Source of the DNA: Conus ventricosus
Lineage: Eukaryota > Mollusca > Gastropoda > Neogastropoda > Conidae
NCBI GenBank assembly: GCA_018398815.1
Contig: CM031603.1
Span: 824,579 to 888,578 of the forward strand
Direction: 5' to 3'
DNA length: 64,000 nt
In this document: positions 11,487-20,851 of the stretch, piece after piece
Numbering within the stretch: position 1 is the first letter of the stretch
How the letters are laid out: each line of letters begins with the position of its first letter
The notes under the pieces: model-generated
What the model saw: only the letters and a program-made list of their open reading frames with translations
Told to the model about the DNA's origin: nothing
The model's database searches: none
Translations under genes and position numbers: made by a program

Positions 11487-11777
11487 ATGAAGCCCGAAGT
11501 AGTTATTAGAGAGCTTACTAATATGCTTTACGAGTTGGAATGGAAGGCTGATAGAGAAGAGTTAAAGAGTAGGTTTGAAGAATCAATTACTGATCTTTTT
11601 AATCACATAAAAATACGAGAAAACACGAAGCAGGACATCAGTGAAATACCAGATTCTTGGCCCCCACTGGCAAAAAAGTTGTTTATTATTTTACTTGATT
11701 ATATGGCTCATAAAGATACTGATCTGACTTTTTCTTACAACTCTGAAGAAGTAACTATTTGCTTTAATGAAGATTAG
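11487..11777 (+). CDS. Small tandem-family protein, copy 2 (96 aa)
   Basis: Open without a break from ATG 11,487 (preceded by GGTTAAAA) to 11,777. An upstream in-frame ATG at 11,466 is rejected because the conserved A-run abuts the second ATG and the duplicated copy starts with the equivalent Met. It contains ISEIPDSWPPLAKKLFIILL followed by DYMAHKDTDL. It is the only intact copy of the family in this assembly. Function unknown. Confidence 0.65.
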   Translation: MKPEVVIRELTNMLYELEWKADREELKSRFEESITDLFNHIKIRENTKQDISEIPDSWPPLAKKLFIILLDYMAHKDTDLTFSYNSEEVTICFNED

Positions 11778-11850
11778 GTTTTACGATTAGAAAAGACTAT
11801 TAATAACAGTTGAATTTACAATTATTTTTTTATTTATTTTAGATTAAAAA

Positions 11851-12069
11851 ATGGCTGCCAAACTCAGTGAATCTGATTTAAAGAATTGCAATGAACTATT
11901 TGACGAGACAATGAAATTGTTAAACATTGATTTTAGTGAATTTGGGTTTGAGAATGATATAGACAATATAATAAAAGATCATAGTGAACTGTTTAACGAA
12001 GCAATCAAAGTGATAAACATTGACTGTAGTGATTCAGAAAAAGCAAAAATATTAGCAGGTGTTATGTAA
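11851..12069 (+). CDS. Small acidic protein with internal repeat (72 aa)
   Basis: ATG at 11,851 follows GATTAAAAA. The protein holds two copies of one motif: ELFDETMKLLNIDFSEF and ELFNEAIKVINIDCSDS. It lies between members of the tandem family and has the same promoter-like leader, but its sequence relation to them is not clear. It looks helical and acidic, without membrane segments. Function unknown. Confidence 0.6.
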   Translation: MAAKLSESDLKNCNELFDETMKLLNIDFSEFGFENDIDNIIKDHSELFNEAIKVINIDCSDSEKAKILAGVM

Positions 12070-12181
12070 GGTTAACGTGTCTTGAAGTGTTGCGAGGCTT
12101 GGGTGAAGAATAAAAAGCGCGTTTTAATTACTTTTATTTACATTTATTTTTTTTGATTTACGTAAATATTTGAGTTAAAAA

Positions 12182-12495
12182 ATGAGCCTCACAAGTAAAT
12201 TCGAGAACGGAAAACTATATACGATGGAAGAAATATTTATTAGTGACAAACAATTAAGCGATATGTTTAGTGAAGTAGACATGGACATCATTACCCCACA
12301 AACGTTCATGAAAGCGTAGCACATGCTATCTCTAAAATTCCAGAGTCTCTTCAAACGCGAACCACCAGTAAAAGTGTTGCTAGCTGTTCTGATTGATTAT
12401 ATAACGCCCGATGATACTAACATGCCAGTCTGGGTTTCAACAAGGCAGAAAGAAGTAATCAGCTATCACGACTTTAACTCTGACTGGGCGATTAC
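12182..12495 (+). CDS. Small tandem-family protein, copy 3, next to PolB, frameshifted
   Basis: ATG at 12,182 follows GAGTTAAAAA. The first frame is open to 12,319, where a stop follows a one-base slip; the neighbouring frame then gives ESVAHAISKIPES, matching copies 1 and 2, and a third frame gives VLLAVLIDYITPDDTNMPVW. The reading runs on to the start of the DNA polymerase with no clear gap, so it may be a separate protein or the N-terminal part of the polymerase. Confidence 0.5.
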
Positions 12496-15400
12496 ATGCT
12501 TACACAGTTTAACCATGCAAGTGAGGAGGCAAAGTTAAGAGGTTCTGGATGGTCTGAAGGGACAGTCCTTGAAATCAAATTGAGACAAACAAAGTTCTAT
12601 CCTATAGTTGGCAATTCTTACCTTCCTCTCCCAAAGAGTTAGTTTTAAAACAAGCAGTAAAATCCTGACAACATGTGTTTTATGTGGTGCGTTTTAGCGC
12701 ATTTACACCCTGTTATAAAGAACGCAGAAAGACTCTCTAATTATGAAGCATACAAACAAGAGCTGAACTTTGATAACATAACCTTTCCAGTAAGTATAAA
12801 CAGTATATCTCAGTTGAAGAACAACACAAACCAATCACTGTAAACGTATACAAATGGTCTGTAGAAGCAAATCTAGTGCCTCTAAGGATTTCTCCAAAAG
12901 CTCCCACTTTAGGCGAGCCACTTGACAAGCATGTAGACTTGATACTGTTTGCAGATAGTACAAAGAGTCATTATGTATTAATCAGAACAATAAGCAGACT
13001 TATGGTTTTTACATCAAAGGATCATGCTAAACAAGGGCTTTGTAGAAGGTGTTTGACCAGAATCCCAACTATAGAAGCAGCTGCCAGTCATACAACTCAT
13101 TGTAAAAGTTTTGTAGACTGTGAAACCAAACTCCTCACACCTAAACCAGGGTCTAAAGTTAGTTTTAAGAATGTACACAAAATGCAGATGAGTCCATACG
13201 TGTTTATGCTGACTTTGAATCGCTCTTGCCGCAGTACTATGGCCCACAACAGCAAGAACAAAAAACAACGTTATTAACCCACCATCAGATTCTGTTCTTA
13301 TGCGTTTATTGTTGTTAGGTCAGATGGGGTACACACACGTCCAGAGATTTATAGAAGCCCCAACGCAGCTAGTAGATTTTTAGAGCAGATGAAACAACTT
13401 CGCAATCAGTTATCCAACCAACTAAATCTTTCAGACATTGTTATGACTCCTGAAGACCAAGAACACTATGACTCATCTACACACTGTTGGATATGTAACA
13501 GAGAATTATTAGGCGATGCAGTAAGAGACCACGATCACATTACTGGAAAGTTCAGAGAGCTGCGCACAACAATTGTAATCTTCAACTTAAGGTTGATCCT
13601 AAAACATGGAAACTGCCTATCTTCTTTCATAACTTACGAGGCTACGATTCTCATTTTATCATGCAAGCAGTGACTTCTGAATATAAGAGGTTACCTGCAT
13701 TGCACAATCTTCAGAAAAGTACATGACTTTTACTCTTGACTGTTTATCCTTTTATGACTCTGCCCAACATCTGATGGCTAGTTTGGATAAGTTAGCAGGA
13801 TCTTTACAAGACTTTCCAATCACTAAACAATATTTTGACCCATCTTTAGTGCGTAAAGGAGTTTATCCTTATGAATACATGGACTCGTGGGAAAGTTTTG
13901 ACGAGCCGGCGCTACCGCATAAAGACGATTTTTACTCTAGGCTTACAGGGAAAGGCATAACTGACTCTGACTATGAATATGCACAGAAAGCCTGGACAGA
14001 ATTATACTGTCGAACGATGGGCGACTATCATGATAAATATTTATTGGCAGACGTATGTTTATTGGCAGACGTCTTTCAAAATTACAGATCTACATGCATG
14101 AAACATTACAGCTTAGACTCATCACATTACATCTCTGCGCCCGGCCTTTCTTGGATGCTTTCATAAAGTCTACAAACATCCAGATTGACTTAATATCTGA
14201 TCTACCCACACTTCAGATGATTGAAGATGGTCTAAGGGGGGGTATTAGCATGGCCTCACATCCTTACTGCAAAGCTAACAACAAATATTTAGATGATTAT
14301 GACCCACTAAACCATCCAACTATCTAATGTACTTAGACGCCAACAATCTGTATGGATGGGCCATGAGTCAACCGCTTCGATTACGTAACTTTAAAATGCT
14401 AAAAGGGCCTCATGATGTCAATACTGTGTTAGGTATGTTGTCACAGCTTACGCCTGATAATCCAGCAGGACTAATCTTGGAAGTAGACTTAGAATATTCT
14501 AAAGAACTACACGATCTCCACAACGACTATCCTCTAGCCGCAGAAAGCTTAAAGATGAGTCCCATCGAACCACCTAAACTTGTTCCCAATCTTCGCCACA
14601 AAACTAAGTATGTGTGTCATTACAGACTGTTACAGTTTTACTTAAGACACGGCTGAAACTGACAGCTGTTCACAGAATAATTATCTGCGATCAAGAGTCC
14701 TTTATGAGACCATACATCAAGAAGAACACTGATCTTAGAACCCAGCCACTGACGCTTCAGAAAAAGACTTCTTTAAACTGATGAACAATAGCTGTTTTGG
14801 TAAAACTATGGAAAATCCACACAAACGTAAAGATGTAAAATTAGTTACAAAAGAAAACCAAGCAATTAAGTTTGCCTCTAAACCTAACTATCAAGACTTT
14901 AGAAGATTTAACGACAGCTTGGTTGGCATTATGATGAAGAAAAAGGATGTTAAGTTGGACAAGCTGGTGTTTATTGGCTTTACTATATTAGAGTTTGTCA
15001 AAGTTATTAATGTTAGAATTTCTGTACGACTACTTTAAACCGCGGTACCCAGAAGCAAGAGTCCTTTACACAGACACTGACTCTTTTATTCTAGACGTCC
15101 CAACTGAAGACTTCTATAAGGATTTAGAAACAGAAGTGGCTAAAGGAACTGATGGATGGTACGACACATGCGACTATCCAAAAAGACAGTCCTTTACATT
15201 CAACTGTAAACAAGAAAGTAATTGGAAAGATGAAGGATGAACTTAATGGAACAGTTATCAAAGATATGTTGGTTTGCGGTCGAAGATGTACAGCGTTGCT
15301 AGCCAGACTTGTGTAATGAAAAAAGCTAAAGGCATAAGTAAAGAAGTTGTCAAAAAAATATATCTCACGATAACTACAAGCAAGCTCTCTTTGAGAACAA

Positions 15401-15561
15401 AGTATTTTATCACACAAATGTTAATCTGCGCTCTACTCTTCATCAAGTAAACACAACTGCTGTTAACAAGAAATCACTAGTCTCTAACAATAACAAGAGA
15501 ACTTACGTTAGTCCTGAGTTTTTCATATGCTGTAGGACATTGGAGAACTTTAAAAGATTAA
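12496..15561 (+). CDS. Polinton protein-primed family B DNA polymerase, frameshifted
   Basis: About 1,020 codons with at least ten frame changes. Recognisable landmarks, in order: an N-terminal extension with FYPIVGNSYLPLP near 12,590; a Cys/His cluster near 13,035-13,110; exonuclease motif I (ADFES, 13,205-13,219, in a shifted frame); an endonuclease VII-like CWIC...DHDHITGKF module (13,486-13,550); exonuclease III with YHDKYLLADV (about 14,026-14,055); polymerase motif A LDANNLYGW (about 14,330-14,356); motif B MNNSCFGKTMEN (from 14,781); motif C YTDTDSF (about 15,068-15,090). All catalytic residues appear present. It replicates the element using a protein primer. The end is set by a TAA at 15,559; it converges on the minus-strand gene at 15,875. 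Confidence 0.92.
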
Positions 15562-15874
15562 CTTGACTGACTTGACTTGTACTTAACTTAAGAACCTAAC
15601 TAGAACTTATTTAAGAACCTAACTAGAACTTAAAAAAGAACCTAACTAGAACTTATTTAAGAACCTAACTAGAACTTAAAAAAGAACCTAACAAGAACTT
15701 AACTTAAGAACTTATTTTTTTGCACTTAACTTGTAATTTACTTGCACTTAACTTGTAATTTACTTGCACTTAACTTAAAAAGTACTTTTTATAACTAACT
15801 TAACTTGTACTTTATTTAGTTCTTAACTTGTACTTATTTAGCTCTTAACTTGTACTTTATCTAGTTCTTAAAAA
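15562..15874. repeat. A/T-rich repeat between convergent genes
   Basis: About 310 bp built from AAGAACCTAACTAGAACTTA-type repeats on the left half and GCACTTAACTTGTAATTTAC and TTAGTTCTTAACTTGTACTT-type repeats on the right half. The left AAGAAC/CTTAAG words and right GTTCTT words are inverted relative to each other, so the region can fold. It separates the 3' ends of PolB and the minus-strand block: a possible bidirectional terminator or replication feature. Confidence 0.7.
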
Positions 15875-16228
15875 CTATTCCATAGAAAATGGGTCTACAA
15901 CAGGAGGTTGCGCTTTTTTTGCAGAAGCTGGTTCTTCTTCTTTTACTGGCTTTGTGGGGGTTTGTAACTTTGCTGCTAAGTATGGCGTTAGACATTTGTA
16001 TGCTAAAAACCCCCCACCAACAACAACAGCAGCAAATACATAATAATACATCTTATCGTTTGTTTGTGATTGTGTTTTTGTTAATTGGGGTGTTGTTGCT
16101 GGTGGCGATGTTGTATTACTATCTAATAATTTTTGTTTTAACTGATTGGTTTGCTTTTGCAGTCTGTTCCATTCAGCTAGTTTACGCCCAGCCTCAATAC
16201 GTCCAGGATTTTTTAGTTTTAGTAACAT
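15875..16228 (-). CDS. Polinton small membrane protein, basic N-terminus (117 aa)
   Basis: Open on the minus strand from ATG 16,228. The N-terminus is basic (KLKNPGRIEAGRKLAEWNR), followed by a Gln/Thr-rich linker, one membrane segment YYYVFAAVVVGGGFLAYKC (about residues 62-80) and a Pro/Lys-rich tail ending DPFSME. The basic-head, single-span layout occurs in small proteins of other Polintons; no function is established. It starts 18 bp after the stop of the upstream gene at 16,247, so the two are probably co-transcribed. Confidence 0.7.
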   Translation of the reverse strand: MLLKLKNPGRIEAGRKLAEWNRLQKQTNQLKQKLLDSNTTSPPATTPQLTKTQSQTNDKMYYYVFAAVVVGGGFLAYKCLTPYLAAKLQTPTKPVKEEEPASAKKAQPPVVDPFSME

Positions 16229-16232
16229 GACT

Positions 16233-16262
16233 CACTTGTGGTACATTCACTTGTGGTACATT
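16233..16262 (-). repeat. 15-bp tandem duplication containing a stop codon
   Basis: TCACTTGTGGTACAT occurs twice in a row, so the minus-strand gene end (Met-Tyr-His-Lys-stop) is written twice. The first stop ends the protein. Confidence 0.85.
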
Positions 16263-16764
16263 CTGCTCCTGCGGATTGTCCTGCGACGTCTTTTCTCCTG
16301 ATCGCTCATTTTTTTATTGCGATTAAATTTAATTTGATCAAAATTAATATGATTAAAAGTAATTAATCCCATAATGAATGGGCATAACATCGTCCCGAAT
16401 CTGTAGTACATGTCACATGCAAGAGTTTCTAGGGACTTGTTTAAAACCGGATCTTGCGATAAGTCGTATTTTAAATCTTCTTCTGAATCAACCGGCGCCA
16501 TCTTACTTACTAACTTAGCATATAGACTAATCATTGTCTGACCCACTGATCTAACCATTTTTGACCCTAGCTGTGCTTCGTACCTAGCGTAGTACTTCTC
16601 AACGTCTGATGTGGACAATTGTTGAATCTGTTCAATACTTAGTTCAGTGCCTAAATACTGTTTAGTTTTTCCACACGCAGCTAGAGAGTATAATCTTTCT
16701 TTTTGCAGAGGTCTACGGAGTAGTCTGCTTGCTCCTCACACTTTAATAGTTCGTCACAATCCAT
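16247..16764 (-). CDS. Conserved Polinton protein with basic C-terminus, frameshifted
   Basis: The minus-strand start at 16,764 sits in TTTTAAAATGG. The first 26 codons are in one frame, then a one-base slip near 16,690 leads to the main frame, which contains TSDVEKYYARYEAQLG, a hydrophobic stretch FGTMLCPFIMGLITF and a strongly basic end (KRRRRTIRRSRMYHK). Length about 170 residues. I recognise the 'YARYEA.LG' pattern as recurrent in Polintons, but no role is known. A possible virion-associated membrane protein, given the hydrophobic segment. It diverges from the plus-strand gene at 16,806 across 41 bp. Confidence 0.65.
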
Positions 16765-16805
16765 TTTAAAAAGCAATAAAAAAATAATATAATACTTTTA
16801 AAACC
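16765..16805. promoter_or_regulatory. 41-bp divergent promoter region
   Basis: The entire spacer between the start codons at 16,764 (minus) and 16,806 (plus) is A/T, apart from a few bases, and ends in A-runs on both sides. Confidence 0.5.
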
Positions 16806-17035
16806 ATGAGTTTAACGCTGGTTAATTATGCAGTGCCTATCGTTGGTTGGTGATAGTTTATTCAACCCTTGCAAAATGTTTGTTAGGAATAAAACCACCC
16901 AACATGGGAAAGATAGAAGATTCGCCAAAACTAGTTGCAACCTTATTTTTAGCTTTAACAACAAAAGATTATCTGATTAAAAAGCACATAGACAGCCTTT
17001 CGTATTATGATTATTTTAATTATTTTTTTAGTTAA
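16806..17035 (+). CDS. Small hydrophobic Polinton protein, paralog A, frameshifted
   Basis: ATG at 16,806. A break near 16,850 separates the first 14 codons from the main frame, which reads YSTLAKCLLGIKPPNMGK and then a hydrophobic TLFLALTTKDYLIKKH. The next gene (17,043) has the same plan: 'YSxLAKxL..KP.x(L/M)G(R/K)' followed by a membrane-like helix and 'KD(F/Y)L'. Two hydrophobic segments are likely. Function unknown; the tandem copies suggest a local duplication. Confidence 0.6.
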
Positions 17036-17042
17036 TAAAAAG

Positions 17043-17270
17043 ATGAGTGAAAAAAAGATTATCAATACGATTTACCATTCTGCTGTGATTAGCGGTCTTA
17101 GTATAGGCTATAGCGTGTTAGCAAAAAACTTGTTTAGAATGAAGCCAGCTGACCTAGGAAGGTTAGACATTGAGGATGTTGTTAAGGTTATAGTTGTAAT
17201 TACTGCAGGGATTGCATCAAAAGACTTTCTTGTTACACAGGGGATTATCCCAGAAAATGTTAGTTCATAG
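17043..17270 (+). CDS. Small hydrophobic Polinton protein, paralog B (75 aa)
   Basis: ATG at 17,043 directly follows TAATAAAAAG; the earlier in-frame ATG at 17,007 lies in the previous gene and lacks that leader. The protein has hydrophobic segments around YHSAVISGLSIGYSVLAKNL and VVKVIVVITAGIASKDFL and ends PENVSS. It is uninterrupted and is the better-preserved member of the pair with paralog A. Probably membrane-bound; function unknown. Confidence 0.65.
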   Translation: MSEKKIINTIYHSAVISGLSIGYSVLAKNLFRMKPADLGRLDIEDVVKVIVVITAGIASKDFLVTQGIIPENVSS

Positions 17271-17305
17271 AAAGATTAATCTAGAAAATATTGATTTATA
17301 AAAAG

Positions 17306-17709
17306 ATGGCGGGAGTAGTTATGATGGTGGGAGGAGCTATTGTTAATGCCTTGGCCTTCTCCGGCAGCAATTATATGTTTAGTAAATTGCGGTCCGATGA
17401 AGAAAGAGAACGTCATAACAAGGCAATGGAAGATTTAGCCAAAGCAAGAGACGCTATGAGAAAAGGAGGATTGCTCACTTAGACTTTATTAATAAAAAGT
17501 TAAGGGAACAGGGGCATGCAGAGCACACATTTACAGACGTTGATGAGGCAATGAATGAGTATTACTTAGTGACAGGAAAGAAGTTTCTAACATCGCCACC
17601 GCCAGAACTGTCTGACTTTTATGAACCGTCAGAAGAACAGAAAATAGCAGAGATAGGCTTTATTATAGGTGCTATGGGAGCAATCTCTCTTCTCGCATAT
17701 TCAATCTAA
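17306..17709 (+). CDS. Conserved Polinton coiled-coil/membrane protein, frameshifted
   Basis: The start at 17,306 follows TTATAAAAAG (the ATG 15 bases earlier is not preceded by the motif). The first frame has a hydrophobic N-terminus MAGVVMMVGGAIVNALAF and a charged helix LRSDEERERHNKAMEDLAKA. One base is missing near 17,457, after which the neighbouring frame carries EHTFTDVDEAMNEYYLVTGK and ends with a hydrophobic segment GFIIGAMGAISLLAYSI. About 134 residues in all. This arrangement recurs in Polintons of other invertebrates; function unknown, possibly a virion membrane protein. Confidence 0.65.
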
Positions 17710-17735
17710 AAAACAATTAAAAATACAATTAAAAT

Positions 17736-18693
17736 ATGAACAATACGAAGTACAAAATATATTATTCTCCTAAAGGGTATTGGAAAGGAAAGACTGCTAT
17801 TGAAAAACTAAGTAAAGCTGCTAGAGTGTCTGAATCAGATGCGAAAGACTGGCTTTCAAAACAGGCAATTTGGCAAATATATCTGCCTGCCCCCAAAAGA
17901 ATAATAAGGCCTAGATTTGTTAACTCAGTTCCAAATGACACCCACCAGATGGACTTGCTGTATCTACCACATGACAAAGTTAGAAGAAAAAAGTTTAAGT
18001 ATGCTCTGACAGTTGTTGACATGGCTTCAAGATACCAAAGACGCTGAACCTTTAACGGATAAAAGCTCAACTGCTGTGGCTGTGGCTTTACAACAAATAT
18101 ACATGCGAGGTCCATTAAAGTATCCTAGGATGGTTCAAGTTGATGATGGAAAAGAGTTTAAAGGTTCTGTCAACCAACTGTTTTTAAAACATCATGTTAC
18201 AGTTAAGAGAGGGATCCCAGGCAACCATCGATCACAAGCCCTAGTAGAAAACTTTAATAAGAATCTAGCTGAACGCCTGTTTACCTATCAATACCACAGA
18301 GAAATTATGGACAGAGAACGCAACACAGAATGGTTAGGAGATTGCCAGCAGTCTTACGTGTCATGAACAATGAAGAATTTAAAGCAACAGGTCTTAAGCA
18401 GTAAACGCAATCAAATTAAAAAAAATTAGCATTACTGAAGATGCGCAGGGGACTCAAAAACTCTTGCCGTTTGACTAAAAGTAAGATACTTGTATGCTCC
18501 TGGAGAGGCAGAGGGCAATGTTAGAATTAGAGCCACAGATCCTATATGGAGCGTAGACGTATATGAAGTTGAAAGAATTATGAAAACAACCCCTCCTGTA
18601 TATTATTTAAGAGAGACTCTCTCGTCTAAAAAGCCTGCTCCTAAAAGATCCTTTGTTCGCGAAGAGCTGCAAGTTGTCCCCCAAACACAGTGA
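17736..18693 (+). CDS. Polinton retroviral-type DDE integrase, frameshifted
   Basis: ATG 17,736 follows ATTAAAAT. The N-terminal part reads YKIYYSPKGYWKGKTAIEKL and KQAIWQIYLPAPK, typical of Polinton integrases. Catalytic residues visible: D in HQMDLLYLPHDK (about 17,950), D in VQVDDGKEF (about 18,143) and E in QALVENFNK (about 18,245). The C-terminal region includes ATDPIWSVDVYEVER and ends VREELQVVPQTQ. Frame changes occur near 18,040, 18,350 and 18,400-18,480. It inserts the element into host DNA, here leaving GCTGC. Length about 319 residues. No chromodomain is visible. It converges on the minus-strand gene ending at 18,755. Confidence 0.92.
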
Positions 18694-18754
18694 GTTAAAA
18701 AAAATAGTGTTTATTTTTGCTAAACTTATTTTTGTTTAACTTATTTTTTTTGCT

Positions 18755-19304
18755 CTATTTTGGGTTTAACCGATCATGTGTTTGTTTTTCAATGTTCTGT
18801 TTAATTGCATCAGTGTCTACCTGTCGTGAAGTAAAAGTCTTTCTCCACTCTTTTTGAAGTTCAATTTTTTTGTCGTCTATAATCCTCACCGTCAGCCATA
18901 AGCTTCTGAAATTCTTCGTCTGTAATGTTTTCATCCTGTAATGATTTGCTTATTCTTAATCTCAATGAAGAAAGTTTTGCTGATGCTAGGGCTACAATGG
19001 CAGTGTGCTTTTGTAATTTAGGAGTTAATTTTTTTAAAACAGCACTTACAATCATAGACACAGCGCCTAACCCTAACCCAAGACCTCCTAATGCTAATGA
19101 TGCTGGCGCACCAACCCCAGTGGCTAAAACGGCAACGCTAGACCCCGCACTTACGCTAGCTACAGCTGATGAGCCAGTAATTACATAAGAAAGAGTGTTT
19201 AAAGCTTTAGCATATTTCTTTCTAGTAATCCTATACTTATCCAAGTCACTTTCTATTTCTTTTTGAAGTTCAGTTTATTTGCTTTAACCTAAACTGTTGA
19301 ACAT
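18755..19304 (-). CDS. Gly/Ala-rich membrane protein of the Polinton, frameshifted
   Basis: The best start on the minus strand is 19,304, in TTATTTAAAAAATG; a slip near 19,270 precedes the long frame that begins LDKYRITRKKYAKAL. A long Gly/Ala/Val-rich stretch (VASVSAGSSVAVLATGVGA and LALGGLGLGLGAVSMIV) gives two or three membrane-active helices, followed by a charged helical tail. The long frame stops at 18,861, but the adjacent frame continues with IELQKEWRKTFTSRQ to a stop at 18,755, so the protein is probably longer. The word for LQKE occurs near both ends, a possible short internal repeat. Likely a membrane-interacting virion protein; function unproven. Confidence 0.6.
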
Positions 19305-19340
19305 GCATTTTTTAAATAAGATTATTTTTTAAAGTTAATC

Positions 19341-19646
19341 TTATACATATCTTTTTATTAATCCGTCTGGCAGCACTTCATTAACAGAGTAAAACGCAAT
19401 AAAATTAACATACTTAATGAAAATAAAGTCGAGTACTGTTAGTTTGTCTTTGTCAACCATTATAGTAACCTTGTCAGATGATACATGGGTGTTTATTTCA
19501 TCTCCGTTTTTAGTAATTGCAATAGCCAGCTTCAGAGGGGCATCCAAGTTTTCAGCCTTTATTTGTATCCCTCTGATTAGCGTATGTTCTGGCAAACTAG
19601 TATTGCCCTCCCTCGGAGTAATAAATAAGCGAAAAATCATCGTCAT
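19341..19646 (-). CDS. Unrecognised Polinton protein (101 aa)
   Basis: Open from ATG 19,646, only 4 bases after the stop of the gene upstream. It has a beta-rich look: IRGIQIKAENLDAPLKLAIA and DKVTIMVDKDKLTVLDFIFI. There are no Cys pairs or membrane segments. The absence of the usual A-run before its ATG and the tight spacing suggest that it is translated from the upstream gene's message, or is its C-terminal part separated by a one-base error. Confidence 0.5.
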   Translation of the reverse strand: MTMIFRLFITPREGNTSLPEHTLIRGIQIKAENLDAPLKLAIAITKNGDEINTHVSSDKVTIMVDKDKLTVLDFIFIKYVNFIAFYSVNEVLPDGLIKRYV

Positions 19647-19650
19647 TTGC

Positions 19651-20181
19651 CTAGGTAGCGCCTGTAGAGTTGGGGTAAATTGTAAGCGCGGTGTCGCCCC
19701 CCACTTCAGCTAAGGACTTCTTTCTCTGTAGCATATATTCAGAACCCTGCATAGTTATTTCAATCTGTTTTTTCTGTTGTGTTCCTGGAACCAGATTAAC
19801 AAGAACTGGTCCTTCATTTAAAGCTTTTCTAAAATTGTTGTTCTTATCAAAGTATACATTAGGACTTCGTAGTTCAAACTTTAGATTCCAAGCAATTTCA
19901 GGAAGCAACGCCCAAACATTCTCTCTTTTATGAAGTTTTTATTCATATTTGCCAAAATCGTTTGCCCTTAAATTTCTTATCCCTTCTAGGGTAGGATATG
20001 GCTGTTGTTTTTTGTCTTCAATTTCTGTTCGTTTGTAAACCCCATCATCTGTGTACTCAAATCCATAAACATTTCCTGGCACTCCTATTAGATCAAACTC
20101 AGTTGTGTCTGCTAGGTCTTTTAGCTCTACTGCAGTGCATTTAGGAGCTAGCTCCGCTTTTGGTTCTGGCCCCCGAGACAT
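19651..20181 (-). CDS. Unrecognised Polinton protein with one in-frame stop
   Basis: The start at 20,181 (Met-Ser-Arg-Gly) follows ATTAAAAAGA. The frame reads through VELKDLADTTEFDLIGVPGN and NLRANDFGKYE to a TAA at 19,939-19,941, then the same frame stays open with ENVWALLPEIAWNLKFELRS and ends at 19,651 with YPNSTGAT. No ATG in that frame explains a separate downstream gene, so a single protein of about 175 residues broken by one stop is the simplest reading. Its neighbours are the ATPase upstream and the 101-aa gene downstream. Function unknown. Confidence 0.6.
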
Positions 20182-20212
20182 TCTTTTTAATATTAAAATT
20201 ATAATAAACAAT

Positions 20213-20821
20213 CTACAATAAACAAACGTATTGAACTGGAGGGTCAGTCCGTAAGCATAGCTTAGCGTGCTTAGATGTTTCTAACTGCTCTTTTATTTTG
20301 TTTAGTTCATCTTTGCCCCTTATTATATAATTTTCACTTAAACATTCTTCAAAACTATCTTTGTCCTTAGTGTAAAATAATACAACCGATTTTAACTGCG
20401 ATCGAAAGTCTTTTAAGACAGCATTGTATTTTTGAGTTAAGAGCCACACAGAAACTAAGGCGTGGCGACCACTAAAGGCTAGCTTTGACAGAGCTTTTCT
20501 TTTTTTAACAATGTCTTGCTCAGCCGAACAGTCATCAATAATAAACAGTGTTTCAGTTCCCTCAATAGCCTATAGTAATGCTCTAAACAGTCGCTCAGTT
20601 TATCGCTAGGATCAACTAAAATATATTCTCGTCTGTCCAAATAAACTTCCTTCCTTATAAGACTTGTGCTTATGGTTGTGCAGAATATAACAATGTGTTC
20701 GTAAATGAAACCTGTATATTGTTTGTAACAAATCAAGTACGAAAACAGTTTTCCCACACCCAGTAATCCTGCAGATAAGAGAACAGTGCGGATCTTTTGG
20801 TAGAAACTTCAAGCTATCCAT
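20213..20821 (-). CDS. FtsK/HerA-type genome-packaging ATPase, frameshifted
   Basis: Minus-strand ATG at 20,821 (AATAAAAACAG leader). Walker A reads RITGCGKTVFVLDLL (about 20,735-20,780). After two frame changes a Walker B-like IIDD lies at about 20,530-20,545, and the C-terminal part has WLLTQKYNAVLKDFRSQL, FYTKDKDSFEECL and SKHAKL. About 203 residues. This A32-like ATPase pumps DNA into capsids in related viruses and its presence with a capsid gene implies virion formation. It lies directly downstream of the capsid gene (30 bp). Confidence 0.85.
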
Positions 20822-20851
20822 CTGTTTTTATTAGAATATTTCTTCTGCATT

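Noticed and set aside
18925..19188. Plus-strand frame over the Gly/Ala-rich gene
   Set aside because: Shadow of the minus-strand membrane protein, without an A-run start.
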